The position numbers and the translations under genes are program-made. The notes under the pieces are model-generated. The model searched no databases, had not been told where the DNA came from, and saw only the letters and a program-made list of their open reading frames with translations. From assembly GCA_965153355.1 (NCBI GenBank), contig OZ231128.1:47120001-47184000 (forward strand): a stretch of 64,000 nt of DNA. The letters are read 5' to 3'. Of this stretch, positions 19,701-41,835 are shown in pieces (position 1 is the first letter of the stretch; each line of letters starts with the position of its first letter). The DNA is from Flaccisagitta enflata (taxonomy: Eukaryota > Chaetognatha > Sagittoidea > Aphragmophora).

Positions 19701-22700
19701 ATGAATGGATGGATGAAGATGAATGAATGGATGAATGAAGATGAATAAATGGAATAATGAAGATGATTAAAAGAATGGATGAAGATGAATGAATGGATGG
19801 TTGAAGATGAATGAATGGATGGTTATAAATGAAAGGACGGGAATGAATTGCGTGGATGGTAATTGGTAAGGAATGTCGTGGGGGGTAAGGAATGGCGTGG
19901 AGGTCAACGAATAGCGTGGCGGGTAAGGAATGGTAGTAGCTAGCTCTGTCCCTTATGAAAGCTTTGAATAAAAAATTACGTTGTTTCTCTACAGAGACAC
20001 GTCGAGTTCATTGAGGCAAGAAGGCGACAAGATCATCTTCAAACCGAAAGTGGTGAGTTGATTTTTAGTCGCGGACACGCGACTCTAGAACTTGCCGTGT
20101 CGGTAGGTCGGTAGGTCAGAAATATTGTTAAATTGCGAGCGGTTTTCGCATTACGGCTCCTGCCCAACCGTCCGCGACTGTATTGCCGTGTATCCGGCCT
20201 TGTTTACATTTACTCTGAAATTGATGTTACTCTAGCTCCTTCTTAGTCGCGTGTCCTCGCTTTGTCCGTCTGTCGGTCCGTCCGTCTGTCGGTCTGTCCG
20301 TCTGTCGGTTGGTCCGTCTGTCGGTTGGTCCATCTGTTGGTCAGTACGTCTGTCGGTCGGTCCATCGGTCGGTCCATCGGTTGGTCCATCGGTTGGTCTG
20401 TCCGTCTGTCGGGCGGTCCATCTGTTGGTCCGTCTGTCGGTCGGTCCGTCTGTTGGTCTGTCTGGTGGTCCGTCTGTTGGTCCGTCCGTCAGTCCATCTG
20501 TTGGTACATCTGTCAGTCCGTCTGTTGGTCCATCTGTTGATTTGTCTGTCGGTCTGCTGTCGGTCTGTCTGTTGGTCCGTCTGTCTGTTGGTCCGTCTGT
20601 CTGTCAGTCTGTCTGTCTGTCTGTCTGTCTGTCTGTTGGACAGGAAACGAATAAAAGCACTGAGTGAACGCGCAAGGAGTGAGAGATAATTAGGTCAAGT
20701 ACAAAGAGAAAGGGGTAGAAATGGAATAAATAGTAATGTGCAAAAGAGCAACGGGAAACGTTGACCTTACCCTGCCCTGGATCGATTTGCTTATGCTATG
20801 TACTTACTTCCACTTGTTAGCACAAATGATTTTGACATACAACGTCTTCCATTGTGTTAACTTCAAATTTGCTGTCATATAGCCTCGGAAGTCAGAGCTT
20901 CTGTTATCTCAATTTCGTTTCACTGATAAGCTAAATAAATAACAAAGCGAGCCTTGTTGCGTAAAATACAAACAAATATGCTATTTTTCAGCCTTGGTTG
21001 CTAGACTGAAATATTTTTATGCCTGATCGTTTCGTTTGATTCATTTTTAAAATGTTTTCGACGTATGCATTAAAATGTTCCATCTTGGCTCTCATCGCAT
21101 CGGTTTTATGCATTGAGATTTCGCTGCTGTTGGTTCGACTTGCTTTCAAGAAGTCTCTCAACATTCACTCTAAGCCATCATATCGACGCAAGGTGTTGGA
21201 GAGGGAATGTTTCTATTAAACGCATCTCTAGTAGGGGCTTCGTCCATCAGTCGGGCTGAATGGCATATGCTACTTCACACGAATCATATGATGCTAGTTG
21301 AAGCCAAAAAACTGTTTTGCGATAACTGGATTATCTCACTGCTTTATGATAATAAGATGCAATGCTGCCTTAAACCCATAAGTAATATGTGATTGCAGGA
21401 AGTGATTGCAACTGTAGATTACTTAAACGCTTCTTTGCAGCCCATCTTTAAGGACCAGATAGTGATATAATCATGACTTTAAGGTCAAACTTTGTTGAGG
21501 ATATATTGAATTCCCACTCCAATGGATATGGATTTCAAGGGACTATCAAATTCGATCTGTTATGGGCGGAACTCTGTAACAGCGAATTTATGAGAGATAA
21601 TAGAAAGCAGGCTGAAGGCACACAGGATTAGCATCTGGTACAGCCTAATTCCCTTTTAAGCGAGGGTTCATCTGTATGAGGGGGTCTAATAGAATTTTGT
21701 CTCATAATTGCAACTTGCTCTTTAATTTCGCAGGTGGGTGAGGAATCTCCCTACACTGGAGAAATCGCCGCGTACGAGACGCTGCAGGCCTGGGGAGCTG
21801 ATAAATGCGTCCCCCTCGTTCGCGAAATTACTTTCGAAAACGCGGAGGAACTGACGGAAGAAGGGTTACCTTTCCTCATACTCTTCCACCATCCAGACGA
21901 CAAAGATGTAAGCATGGTCATGCTTGCTAGGGAAAAACACTTTGAATTACTTGGTGTAATTATGCACTTACAAATTGAATCATAAGGACTGAAAAAGCGT
22001 AAGGACTGAAACAGCGTTTCCCCTCCGCTTAGACTGCCAGAATAACCTCTGCAGGGGTGTATATAATTGAGTGGCTTTTGATTCCCCCCCTTGCCTTTGA
22101 TTTTATTCCTCGCAATGCATCGCGTCTCATTACAAAATCAATAATTTTCTTCCCAATAAAGCAATAAAACAATGTATTTAAAGATTAAATAGTGTTAAAC
22201 TGTGTTTTACTAATCAGGTTTTATGATTTGGTATTATTAAAAGTTATATTTTCCCCAAATTTTCTTTGTGCCTCTTTTTTTTCCCTTTCTTTCCCATCTC
22301 CAAACCCTTTGATTCCCCCCCCCCGCCGGGGGGGGGGGAAACTCAATTATATACAGGCCTGAACCTCTGTCCATCTCTTAAAGGATGAGTTTCCCTGTAG
22401 ATTAACAGACAACAAAATGATATATCAATAAAAATTTTAAACCAATTAACTCATAAGCTTGATCAGTTTTAGTAGAAGTCAGAATGAATACTTCGGGCTA
22501 ATCCCACTGCATTTACATTGACAGACCGTTGCCAAATTCACTCAAATGGCGGCTGGCGAGTTGTTGGACGAGCGGACTAACGTCAACTTCCTCGTCGCCG
22601 ATGGCCAAAAATTTTCACATCCTCTTCATCATTTGGGCAAGTCCGAGTCGGATCTTCCTGTCCTCGCCATCGACTCCTTCCGTCATATGTACATCTTCCC

Positions 22701-23669
22701 CAACATCGCCGATTTAACGTGAGTTATACGTCATGCGTTTTATTTTTAGTTGCGGACACGCAACTCTATAAGAGCCTTTGTCCGTCCGTTGGTCGGTCCG
22801 TTGGTCGGTCCGTTGGTCGGTCCGTCGGTGAGTCCTCGCCATCGACTCCTTCCGTCATATGTACATCTTCCCCAACATCGCCGATTTAACGTGAGTTATA
22901 CGTCATGCGTTTTATTTTTTCAAACTAAGCACACCCCACAAAACCAGCCAACCAACCAACCAACCGGCCGACCGACCGACTGACAACCAATTAAAGAGGT
23001 GCTTTGGCGCACCTAAAAATCAAATCCCTTCAAAACTTTTGCAAATTGTAACAGTTTCCACTGCACGACGCGTGGATGGACAGACGGAAGGACGAGTCAT
23101 TTATCGAGTCGCTAGTCATTGACTAGAAAATTAGGGTCTATTGAGTATTGACGATCTTCGTGTTTTGTCTAGGACGCCGGGGAAATTGAAGCAGTTCGTT
23201 TTAGATCTCCACTCTGGTAAATTGCATCGCGAATTTCACCACGGGCCCGACGTAGTACAAGAGTCTCATCAAATCGAAGCCAAGACAGAAGAGAACAAAC
23301 CGGCCGTCGACGCAACGGGTGAATTATCTCTTACATTATCCCCTTATAAAAATTTCATTATCATCCGCCAGCACATCTTCCTTTTGCATTACGTGGGACT
23401 ACTCATGACCTAACTTTGGCGCATGCACTTTTCAAATAAACTATCAATGATCTCTCTCTTTCTCGCCTAAATTTTCTGGAATTTGGAACTGAATAAATCT
23501 TCTGATTTGTTCAATTTTAGGTGATATACCCCGCGATGATCCGGAACCCGCTGGAGGCTCCGCGGAAGTGGTTAACGATCCCGGAACTCCGTCCGTGCCA
23601 CCAGAATCCACATTCGTCAAGTTGGCACCATCCAAAAATCGCTATACTATACTGAAAGACGAACTATAG
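10776..23669 (+). CDS. ERP44: ERp44, thioredoxin-like ER/Golgi chaperone (complete, nine exons)
   Basis: ERp44 cycles between Golgi and ER and retains clients such as Ero1 and unassembled secretory proteins by mixed disulfides (known of the family). Exons, all phase-consistent: 10776-10841, 12148-12260, 17758-17950, 18344-18567, 19995-20052, 21734-21907, 22525-22718, 23173-23318, 23521-23669; 438 codons against 406 in human. An N-terminal hydrophobic signal (LTLCSFLLLSY) is followed by the thioredoxin a domain with W60-CRFS, the single-cysteine motif typical of ERp44, and cis-Pro111 in ISKYPTLKLF. Later stretches KCVPLVREITFENAEELTEE, AIDSFRHMYIF and DLHSGKLHREFHHGPD match the b, b' and tail regions closely. 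The protein ends ILKDEL, an ER retrieval signal (RDEL in human). Intron 2 is 5.5 kb and satellite-rich. Exon 7 is partly duplicated in intron 7. Confidence 0.96.
10862..10950 (+). mobile_element. TTTTTAG-type element, 5' part (AAGTGNG subfamily)
   Basis: Starts TTTTTAAGTGGGTCCTCGCA, then CTTCTATAAGATC and a (GGTC)n array. It begins 20 bases after the ERp44 intron 1 donor, in the sense orientation. The 3' end is unclear; a 3'-type terminus (ACTAGGCCAAGTTATGGCC) of opposite orientation sits at about 11098. Confidence 0.55.
11405..11931. mobile_element. Fold-back element with GGGCAGCGGCCCCGAAGGGG ends (copy 1)
   Basis: The left end GGGCAGCGGCCCCGAAGGGG, then TCGATGACCTATGCTTTCAC, returns inverted at the right. 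Each arm continues into pyrimidine/purine tracts, then a 20-base minisatellite of the form AAATCCCAGTCTCGAGGCCC that covers the centre. A conserved flank, CAGGGCACGGGTACCGCTGA then CCATCTAACGCTTTTGCGAC, follows in both copies. It is in ERp44 intron 1. Confidence 0.75.
12700..14398 (+). repeat. 162-bp satellite, five or more units, with a 785-bp insertion
   Basis: The anchor CAACATATG recurs at 12918, 13080, 13242, 14189 and 14351, i.e. every 162 bases apart from one gap. Units contain AGCATGCTAACCGGCCAAAC, ACCAGCCTACCAGCCTAAAA and GTGAAAAACGTGCATAACTT. The gap equals one unit plus 785 bases, placed at about 13263-14046. In ERp44 intron 2. Confidence 0.85.
13263..14046. mobile_element. AT-rich insertion in the 162-bp satellite
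   Basis: The satellite unit reads AATTTGATTTATAAAGATTT where intact; here it is broken after AATTTGATTTA and resumes TTATAAAGATTTTAGC. The insertion has TTCTTATTCATGCAC near one end and GTGCATGAATAAAAAATTC near the other, inverted to each other. No coding potential. Confidence 0.65.
14400..15105 (+). repeat. 13-bp minisatellite (TTTTACAACGCCG)n
   Basis: About fifty tandem copies. Variants shift gradually: GTTTGACAATGTC at the left, GTTTTACAACGCC in the middle, GTTATACAACGCC and GCATGACAACGCC at the right. It directly follows the 162-bp satellite in ERp44 intron 2. Confidence 0.9.
15536..15600 (-). repeat. Short interstitial telomere-like repeats
   Basis: CCCTAACCCTAACCCTAACC at 15538-15557 and a second short run ending near 15600, separated by degenerate units such as CCCTGACCTTATCCC. 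TTAGGG on the minus strand. It lies inside a gene, so it is not a chromosome end. Confidence 0.75.
15620..16908. mobile_element. 1.29-kb fold-back element
   Basis: CCAAAGAGAATCAAAATATC at the left and GATATTTCGATTCTCTTTGG at the right. The arms pair through GTGTCATTTGTCTTCAGGAA and CATAAAATTGATCATACAGC. Inside, sentences like AAAAACATGTATATTCTAGC with CATTTCTAAGATTTT recur several times in both orientations. Confidence 0.7.
17758..17950 (+). CDS. ERP44: ERp44 active-site exon (CRFS)
   Basis: Third coding exon. Acceptor TTGGCAG precedes it; the donor is GTGGGT. The Trp codon of DWCRFS is split across intron 2 (TG in exon 2, G here). It carries the CRFS motif, the DCDSET turn and the cis-proline strand ISKYPTLKLF. 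Only one cysteine of the usual CxxC is present, which is the ERp44 signature rather than a protein disulfide isomerase oxidase site. Confidence 0.93.
18745..19850 (+). repeat. GGATGAAGATGAATGAAC minisatellite
   Basis: GGATGGATGAAGATGAATGAAC units of 22 bases, nearly identical at about 19190-19490, with degenerate ATGG/ATGA tracts on both sides. In ERp44 intron 4. Confidence 0.9.
20062..20205 (+). mobile_element. Complete 144-bp TTTTTAG/CCTTGTT element (type copy)
   Basis: It begins TTTTTAG followed by the hairpin AGTCGCGGACACGCGACT, a CTCTAGAACTTG segment and a short GGTAGGTC array. It ends CCGTCCGCGACT...GTATCCGGCCTTGTTT. The first ten bases of the hairpin (AGTCGCGGAC) are repeated inverted near the 3' end (GTCCGCGACT). 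There is no coding capacity and no clear target duplication. The tetranucleotide array, subterminal hairpin and T-rich junctions resemble non-autonomous Helentron-type elements such as mollusc pearl elements; that class assignment is inference. It sits 9 bases after the ERp44 intron 5 donor. Confidence 0.7.
20246..20642 (+). repeat. Expanded GTCC/GTCTGTCGGT array with an element 5' remnant
   Basis: AGTCGCGTGTCCTCGCTTTG, a degenerate 5' end of the TTTTTAG family, opens about 380 bp of GGTCCGTCTGTTGGTC-type repeats in ERp44 intron 5. The three long open frames here (Ser/Val/Cys/Pro-rich) are repeat artefacts. Confidence 0.7.
22743..22830 (+). mobile_element. TTTTTAG element, 5' part, between two copies of an ERp44 exon segment
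   Basis: TTTTTAGTTGCGGACACGCA, then ACTCTATAAGAGCC and a GTTGGTCGGTCC array. It starts 24 bases after the exon 7 donor. It is followed directly by a second copy of the exon 7 end, so no 3' terminus is present. Confidence 0.65.
22829..22918 (+). repeat. Duplicate of the ERp44 exon 7 end and splice donor
   Basis: The sequence from TCCTCGCCATCGACTCC to the donor and GTCATGCGTTTTATTTTT repeats 22659-22746 without visible difference. The copy holds about 60 bases of exon and the GTGAGT donor but has no acceptor, so it should not be spliced as an exon on its own. It lies between a plus-oriented and a minus-oriented half of TTTTTAG elements. Confidence 0.8.
22935..23019 (-). mobile_element. TTTTTAG element, 5' part (AGGTGCG subfamily)
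   Basis: Read on the minus strand: TTTTTAGGTGCGCCAAAGCA, then CCTCTTTAATTG and an array of GGTC/GGTT units. Antisense to ERp44, it is one of the few antisense intronic copies. Confidence 0.6.
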
Positions 23670-25244
23670 ACAATTGCATAAGTCCGGCTTTGATATCCAG
23701 CTTGAATGCATAAGAGGCTCCTCGACGGAACATGATTCTACAGTGTGAAGACTCGTTAGTCTAAACTACACTAAATTTCCAATTGGTCTCTCCTTCCAGC
23801 TTTTGAAACTGTGCCATAGTTATATAATTATATTTAGAGAAAAAAAAATTTTAGTCGAAATTCTCCGACCTGAATCTCTCTTGATCGGCTCTGAACTTTT
23901 TTCCCCTCTTTTAAGGGCTACTTTGCTTTTTTGACGTCGGTGAGGGTGGTGATTGGTGATCAGTGTATTTATTAGTAGTCACTGAGCCTAAACTTGAAAT
24001 TGGAAGGGATTATTGCTTAGCCAACCGTATTTTAGGGAGCGTTGGGCAGGCCAGAGCTTAATGTTATACGGCCCATGCAATTATACTAGTGGGCACACTC
24101 AAGTTTGATTATTGTGGGTCCGACTGTGATGTTTGACACCCAATATGTTAAATTTTTGGACCTGGTTAAAAGCTAGACCTGGTCGTGGTTAGACCGAGCT
24201 CTAACATGTACATAGTTTCACATCCACAAATGTTTCTATCATTCCTCCATTCATAACTCTAGTCTATAAATTTAATGCCATCCTTGGTAGATTTTATCTG
24301 TCATTGAATTTGTGATTTTCCTTTTTTTTTTCATTTACCTCTTATTTGGTGGTTAATCATTACCTACGCTATGTTTATTTTCTTACACTTACCCCGACTA
24401 GGGTCACATGCCCAGCTCTGCAGTTATTTAAGATGCTAATACACATAGCTTGCCTGATGTGACGCCTGGAGTTCGAGCTGAAGTGGAAAAAGAAAATTGC
24501 TATATAAGGGAGCTTCGACAATTTATGCAAGATCATGAAATGCGCTAATTCTTAGGTGCGCCAACGCACCTCCATACGAGGCTCTGTCTGTTGGTTGGCT
24601 GGTTGGTTGATCAAACTTAAGTTGAAAATCGCAAGAAAAGGAAAAAAATCTCAGAAAATCACTCTCATAAAATGACAATAGAAATTGTTTATATTCTGCC
24701 TCACATTCGTCATTCACATTTTTCGTCGTTCTCGCTTTCTCAACATAACATTCATCATGTATTCTTCACTTCATAGGGGGCATGGGGCTGCTGCGACTGC
24801 AGCAGTGCAGCTTAGCTTTACTCCTGACCTGCTCTGAGACGCTAACTGATGAGTGATAGGATGTATTGTGATAAACTTAACAACTGCAACATTATCTTTT
24901 CGACTTAATCATTACCGACGGATGGACTGACCGACGGATGGACAAAGCCTCTTATAGAGTTGCGTGTCCGCAACTAAAAACAGTCAAGAGGCCCGATTTG
25001 CCCCATCCCCTATTCTTTAGCTAGTCTTTAGCTAGTCTTTAGCTAGTCTACCCACTGGTTGGGCTCATAATTCTTCTGATAGGGCTCGTACCGGCTCTCA
25101 GTGCTTGCGATAGGTGTAGAGATTGGTCTAGGAAAAGTTAAATAGTCGAGAACTGCTTAAAAATCGTGATCTCATCTCGTCCACCTGCCACTACCAACTT
25201 AGGGTTGGGGGAATCTGCTCGGTATATCGAAATTTCTCTCACTT
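23670..25244. other. ERp44 3' flank, no gene seen
   Basis: Presumed 3' UTR at the left without a clear AATAAA signal close to the stop. Beyond that I see only the two TTTTTAG ends at 24550 and 24980. TAGCTAGTCTT is tandemly repeated three times at about 25019. Confidence 0.6.
24550..24980. mobile_element. Two oppositely oriented TTTTTAG element ends
   Basis: A plus-oriented 5' end lies at 24550-24615 (TTAGGTGCGCCAACGCACCT, then a GGTT array). A minus-oriented 5' end lies at about 24905-24980 (ending CGTGTCCGCAACTAAAAA). The 290 bases between show nothing I recognise. Confidence 0.5.
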
Positions 25245-25414
25245 CAAGATTTGGGACCCTACTACTGCATATCATCGGTCAAAGGTTACATGAAGTCGAA
25301 TTCTCAAATTGGACAATTGAAATTTTAGAAATCTGATTGCTGGACAATTGAAATTTTAGAAATCTGATTGCCGATTCAGAGTATCTGCAAAAACTGTTGA
25401 AAAAATGTCATTGG

Positions 25415-26840
25415 TTTTTAAGTTGCAGACACACAACTCTATCAGAGGCTTTGTCCGTTGGTCCGTCCATTGGACTCCATCGGTCGGTAGAGGTTATCGA
25501 GTTGAAAAGTGGGGAAATGAACGTTTTAGAAGCATTTTGTCTATGTGTCTGTGTTGGGAGGGGGGGTTGGGTAAGGTGTTGGGTGTACACTCTTTTTTTT
25601 TTTTATAAGAACCTAGTTTATAAGAACATCAAGGCTTCAAATTGCCCCAAAATTAAGAACATCTTAAGAACATACACTATGTTTTTTTTCGTTTGTAACA
25701 TTACGTGACGGCATTTCTCTGCCCTCAGGCCAGCGATTTACTTCTGCAACGGCTCATTTTGTAGGTAATAAGTGAGCATTTAATGATTTGTGACTGCTGG
25801 GAATTTTTTACAAGAATCTGATCCTCTTAACACATGAGGAACAAGCTTGGTCACCACCAAACTATCAAACTGGCAAAATTTCTCACTTGAACGGTCTTCC
25901 TTTAAATTGCTCTCATTTTTAAACGGTTTGAGCCACTGATCCCAGATTGGTCTCAAATGGAAGGTATTTTGAAGTAGTTTTTGGGAACATTTGAATTCAT
26001 GTGTATTGTGGATATCCTGAGTAAGTTTTTTGTGTTGGAAGTCAATTCTTGAGCCAAATTTTGTAAAAGGAGCCATTTTTTTTGCATTCTTGGTGTTAGT
26101 TTTTATTGTAAACCTCTTCTTTTTTTATTTCTCTCAAAACCAGTCTTAATTCGCTTTAGCTTAGGACCAACCTGGCACTTTTTGCTCAATCCGTTCAGAT
26201 AATAGAGCCACTAGAAGAAGAAATATTCCATCATAAACCTGAAATATAAACCTTTTTTGCCTTTTTTGTTTAATGCTTTTTCACCTACGGCACAGGTCGG
26301 GTTTTGGTCAAAAAGTCCAAGACTTTAAAAATCATAAAATGCTCACTTATTATTTACAGAATGAGCCATTGCTGAAGTAGTTTGCATGCCAGGGAGCTGA
26401 GCAATGTCGTCGTGTAATGTTACAAACAAAAAAAAACATACTGTACAAAGGCTTCAAATCTTGAGAAAAAAATTCCGCTTACAATATTATTTGAAAAACA
26501 TTAAGAAAACACTTGAATTTTACTATAATTAAGATGATATTTTATAATTGTTAAATAAACATTATGAAAATATCCTCAGATTTTAATAATTTACATTTTT
26601 TTAACAGTATTTAATAAAAGTGTAATTGATTCATAGTATATTATAAGGTTTCCTATAGTTTATATAGTATTTGAAATTAAGAACACTCTGAGAACGTTGA
26701 AGGCTTCATTTGGCCTTGAAAATAAGAACATGAAGCCTTCGAAAAAAAAATGACGTTCTTATATAAAAAAGAGTGTAATTGGGGGTTGACTGCCCCTGCC
26801 CAACCATCCGCACCGATATTGTGACCCCACGTCACTTGTT
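25415..26840 (+). mobile_element. TTTTTAG element (AGTTGCAGAC subfamily) split by a fold-back insertion
   Basis: The 5' end TTTTAAGTTGCAGACACACA and a GTCC array stop at about 25585. The 3' end GCCCCTGCCCAACCATCCGC...GTCACTTGTT resumes at about 26785. The 3' end matches those at 32234 and 59250, which supports reading both parts as one interrupted copy. Confidence 0.6.
25588..26778. mobile_element. Fold-back element with ACACTCTTTTTT / AAAAAAGAGTGT ends
   Basis: Left arm: ACACTCTTTTTTTTTTTATA, AAGGCTTCAAATTG, GTTTGTAACATTACGTGACG and AATAAGTGAGCATTTAATGA. All recur inverted in the right arm, in reverse order, at about 26320-26775. The central 500 bases are single copy in the window. No coding potential. 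Confidence 0.7.
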
Positions 26841-27107
26841 ATATTCCCACTGGAACTTGGTTTAAATTGACACCAAAGTTTATATCTAGGTCAAATTTGC
26901 TCTTTTGTTTCAAATTTGTCTGACGCTTGATAATATTGACCATGTTCCAGTGGGAATATATAAAAAATTGAATGAAATTTTCAGGGACAGTTTTTTGCAA
27001 GGATTCTGAATCTGCAATCAGATTTCCTATTTTTTTTTTAAATCTGATCTTTTATGACCTATGACCCGAGAATTATAGCGGTAAAGTCCCAAATTTTGTA
27101 CCCCGGA

Positions 27108-28281
27108 TATTTCTCAAGGTCTCAAAAAGCTGAAGGATTTTCCATTCACCTCTTTTCCTCGTTTCTCCGATTCCCGCGGATCTCGGCGTTGCCGATACGG
27201 TTTCATTCACAATAAGTCCATCATAAAGGCCGGACGCATCGTGATATTGGTGATAATACTCGCCTCTTGTACTTTAACCTAAAGTATAACTAAAAGTTAG
27301 AGATGCTCTTTGCGTCTACTGTGCGTAATAGCTATATAGCTATACAAGTAATTCTATTGGAATTAGGTTTTCCTGGTTCATGGTACTGGCACTGGTACAT
27401 GGTCTTTTCACTTTCAGTACTTCAGAAAAAAACGTGATTGAATATCGAGCAAATTTTGTCTGAAAAGGAATAATGATCTCAAAATATGATTTCAATACAA
27501 GAAACATGAACACGCACTAGAAAGTAAGAGAAAGTGAGGAATGATAAAACATTGTGAGCGTGAAAAACATTCTTCAGAAATAAGAGTTGACATGGCGGTC
27601 ATTGGCAAGAAAAATGTGCAAGTTCAGATTGTTTTCGGCTTGGTGGGAGAATAACCATTTCATTATTGGAAGAATCCTGCTTAGAAATTTTTGGATGAGA
27701 CGAATTGTGTGAATGAATACATGAAACTGATTAAGACATTTTTAAGGATTTTAGGCGCAGTCGATGAAAAAAAGAATCTATAAATGTCAATGGATAAACA
27801 TTTTCACAAGGCAATGTAATAAAAATAGGACCAATTTATCAAAGGTTCATGCAACAGAAAGTTACCGTCGGTGCCGTTAAGAAAAGGGAGGCGTCAAAGA
27901 AATCAGTAATTGACAAAAAGGGGGCATAGGGCTGTATGAATGGTGAGGGGTTTTCAGAGGAAGTGTGGGGACAAGTAACTCGACGTGTGTAATTATCCTT
28001 GATGCCATTTGTCTATTCTGTGGTTTTCCGATGATCTTTTGCTCCGTCAGTCTGTGGTGATCGAATGTCAACAGGTGCGTCTCTCGGTTTTTTTTTTTGA
28101 TGACAATAAAGGACATTAAATAACTGTAACGATTTAAAAGAAAAAGAAAAGAAATTAAAACAGTTGTCCTCTCATTTTGATGGTTAAATACCCAACCAGA
28201 AGTCGCAAATATCGTTTTAATTTAACTTCATTAATACTAAATCAGAAAAAGAATATAATTCAATTGCTTCGAAAGTCCAGG
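27108..28281. other. Gene-free 3' flank of the minus-strand channel
   Basis: No frame, tRNA-like or repeat structure that I can support. The right part should hold the 3' UTR of the channel. Confidence 0.5.
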
Positions 28282-40121
<11,840 letters not shown>

Positions 40122-40244
40122 TTTTACCACTTTTTACATAAAAAAAAAAAAAAAAAAACAGGGGTGCAAAAATGTGTAATTTTTTTTTATTCATTATTTT
40201 TTTTTCTTGTGGCAGCGAAAATGTTTTGAATAGACGCCCTCTTT

Positions 40245-40623
40245 GGGCAGCGGCCCCGAAGGGGTCGATGACCTATGCTTTCACACATATGGGGAATTTT
40301 TTCCTCCTCCTCCGTACCCCCTCCCCCCAGCCTCTAGCCCCATATCTCAGCTTGGAGGCCCATATCCCAGCTTCGAGGCCCAAATCCCAGTCTTGAGGGC
40401 CAAATCCCACCCTCAAGGCCCAAATCCCAACCCCAAGGCCCAGATTCCAGTCTCAGGGATTTGGGCCTCAAGACTGGGATTTGGGCCTTGAGGATGGGAT
40501 ATGGGCCTCCAGGCTGAGATATAGGCCTAGAGACTGGGAGGAGGGGGATGCGGAGGAGGAGGAAGAGAAAATTCCCCATATGTGTGAAAGCATAGATCAT
40601 CGATCCTTTCGAGGCCGCTGCCC
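40245..40623. mobile_element. Fold-back element with GGGCAGCGGCCCCGAAGGGG ends (copy 2)
   Basis: Same ends, same CACACATATGGGG segment, same 20-base minisatellite and same right flank (CGGGTACCGCTGACCATCTA) as copy 1, with a shorter centre. It lies about 120 bases upstream of the start codon of the minus-strand channel, so it may overlap its promoter. A diverged fragment is visible near 48256-48325. Confidence 0.75.
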
Positions 40624-41088
40624 TGCTCCCCCCCTCGACCTCAACCTGCTTAAGCAGGGCACGGGTACCGCTGACCATCTAACGCTTTTGCGACTATTAC
40701 GTCTCTATGCTGATTTGTCTATATCAAATGAAGCCTAGAATTGTATAAGTATAAAAGAATGTCTTCGCAATCCCAAGGATCATTTGAATTTATTGAATCA
40801 TAGACGACCTACACGTTTTATTTATGAGAACGTCATTTTTTTGATCTCATGATTCTCATTAGACTCATCCGAAGCATAGAATTTAACATCATGTTTTATG
40901 TTAGTTATTGTTTCGTTAGTTTGTAATCTGATTATAATTCCCACTGTTAAACGACAATTGTTATATGCTAGTTGGGATTGCTGACCTCGTCCACAACCTT
41001 GCTCTTAGCTCCTCCGGGACTAAAAATGTAATATTTTTCTTACCTTTTCTTTTTTCTTCCTTTTTTGGATCTAAAGTTTTTTTTTCAT

Positions 41089-41299
41089 CAGAGGCTCGTC
41101 CAGTCTTTGAGACTCGAGACGGCCCGAGTAAGCATTCGTTGGACAATTTAAGTATCGCCGAGTCAACCGAGGGCGACCTTCTTGACGCTCAATCGCCGCC
41201 ATCGATGACATGGACGACAACGACGACGACGACGACAACATTGTTTAGGACGAAGAGGAAGAGGACGACGTTGACGCTGAAAGCGACGGCGAAGGAGAA
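41089..41299 (+). other. Orphan exon-like segment
   Basis: A pyrimidine tract ending TTTTCATCAG precedes an open frame reading EARPVFETRDGPSKHSLDNL and SIAESTEGDLLDAQSP, which then runs into ACG repeats and ends near a GTGAGA donor followed by a (GA)n tract. Its composition resembles a coding exon, unlike its surroundings. No partner exon was found, and the second half may be only a GAC/GAA simple repeat. Confidence 0.25.
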
Positions 41300-41301
41300 G
41301 A

Positions 41302-41304
<3 letters not shown>

Positions 41305-41353
<49 letters not shown>
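41305..41353 (+). repeat. (GA)n microsatellite
   Basis: About 24 GA units directly after the exon-like segment at 41089-41299. Confidence 0.95.
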
Positions 41354-41357
<4 letters not shown>

Positions 41358-41501
41358 AAACCTGACAGTAGAGTCGTTGGTCTAAATAAGATATATTGCT
41401 TTCAAATTGCCTAGCTATGAGTTACATGTGGGAGCCAAATGCCGAATTAAAAGTGATACTAAAATGTCTTCAGGTCTAATCTGATATTTGTAAGTCTTTA
41501 G

Positions 41502-41655
41502 AACAAGGCCAACACCATAAAGTCGCGTGCGAGACTTTCTATCTTTCTAAACCTTGTTTTGATATTTTTTTTAAAATTTAACGTTTTAAACACAATGGAC
41601 CAACCGATACAACCACTGACCAGCAGAAACAGCGAGCTAAGCACGCGACTAAAAA
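41502..41655 (-). mobile_element. TTTTTAG/CCTTGTT element (154 bp)
   Basis: Plus-strand AACAAGGCCAACACCATAAA, then GTCGCGTGCGAGAC at the 3' side and AAGCACGCGACTAAAAA at the 5' side. Its 3' end resembles that of the 46170-47621 copy. Confidence 0.55.
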
Positions 41656-41835
41656 CTAGATCAACTCAGAGGGGTAGGAAAACTTTGGGAACTGGGACTT
41701 GGAACTTGTAGAGTAACGCAAAAACCGCACACAAACGAATGATGTTTTCAACAAACGGACGGGCTAACCTACTGCCATTTAGATGAGGACATCGAAAGAA
41801 ATCATTGAGGTGGTGAGCAGAATTGTGCAGTTAGT

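Larger units (their letters stand above)
25245..27107. mobile_element. Fold-back element carrying two further nested elements
   Basis: Left arm GGGACCCTACTACTGCATAT...GGTCAAAGG at 25255-25290 pairs with the right arm (ATGACCCGAGAATTATAGCG...AAGTCCC) near 27055-27090. Inner arms AAAAACTGTTG and CAGTTTTTTGC also pair. The arms resemble those of the 34916-35524 fold-back. Between them lies a TTTTTAG element (25415-26840), which itself holds a second fold-back (25588-26778). Confidence 0.55.

Noticed and set aside
20251-20689. Cys/Val/Ser/Pro-rich open frames up to 138 residues
   Set aside because: All three frames of a GTCC/GTCTGTCGG tandem repeat are open; there is no splice or start context.
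21734-21985. Small stand-alone protein starting MGEESPYTGE
   Set aside because: It is ERp44 exon 6 read through its donor at 21908; the upstream base is a splice acceptor.
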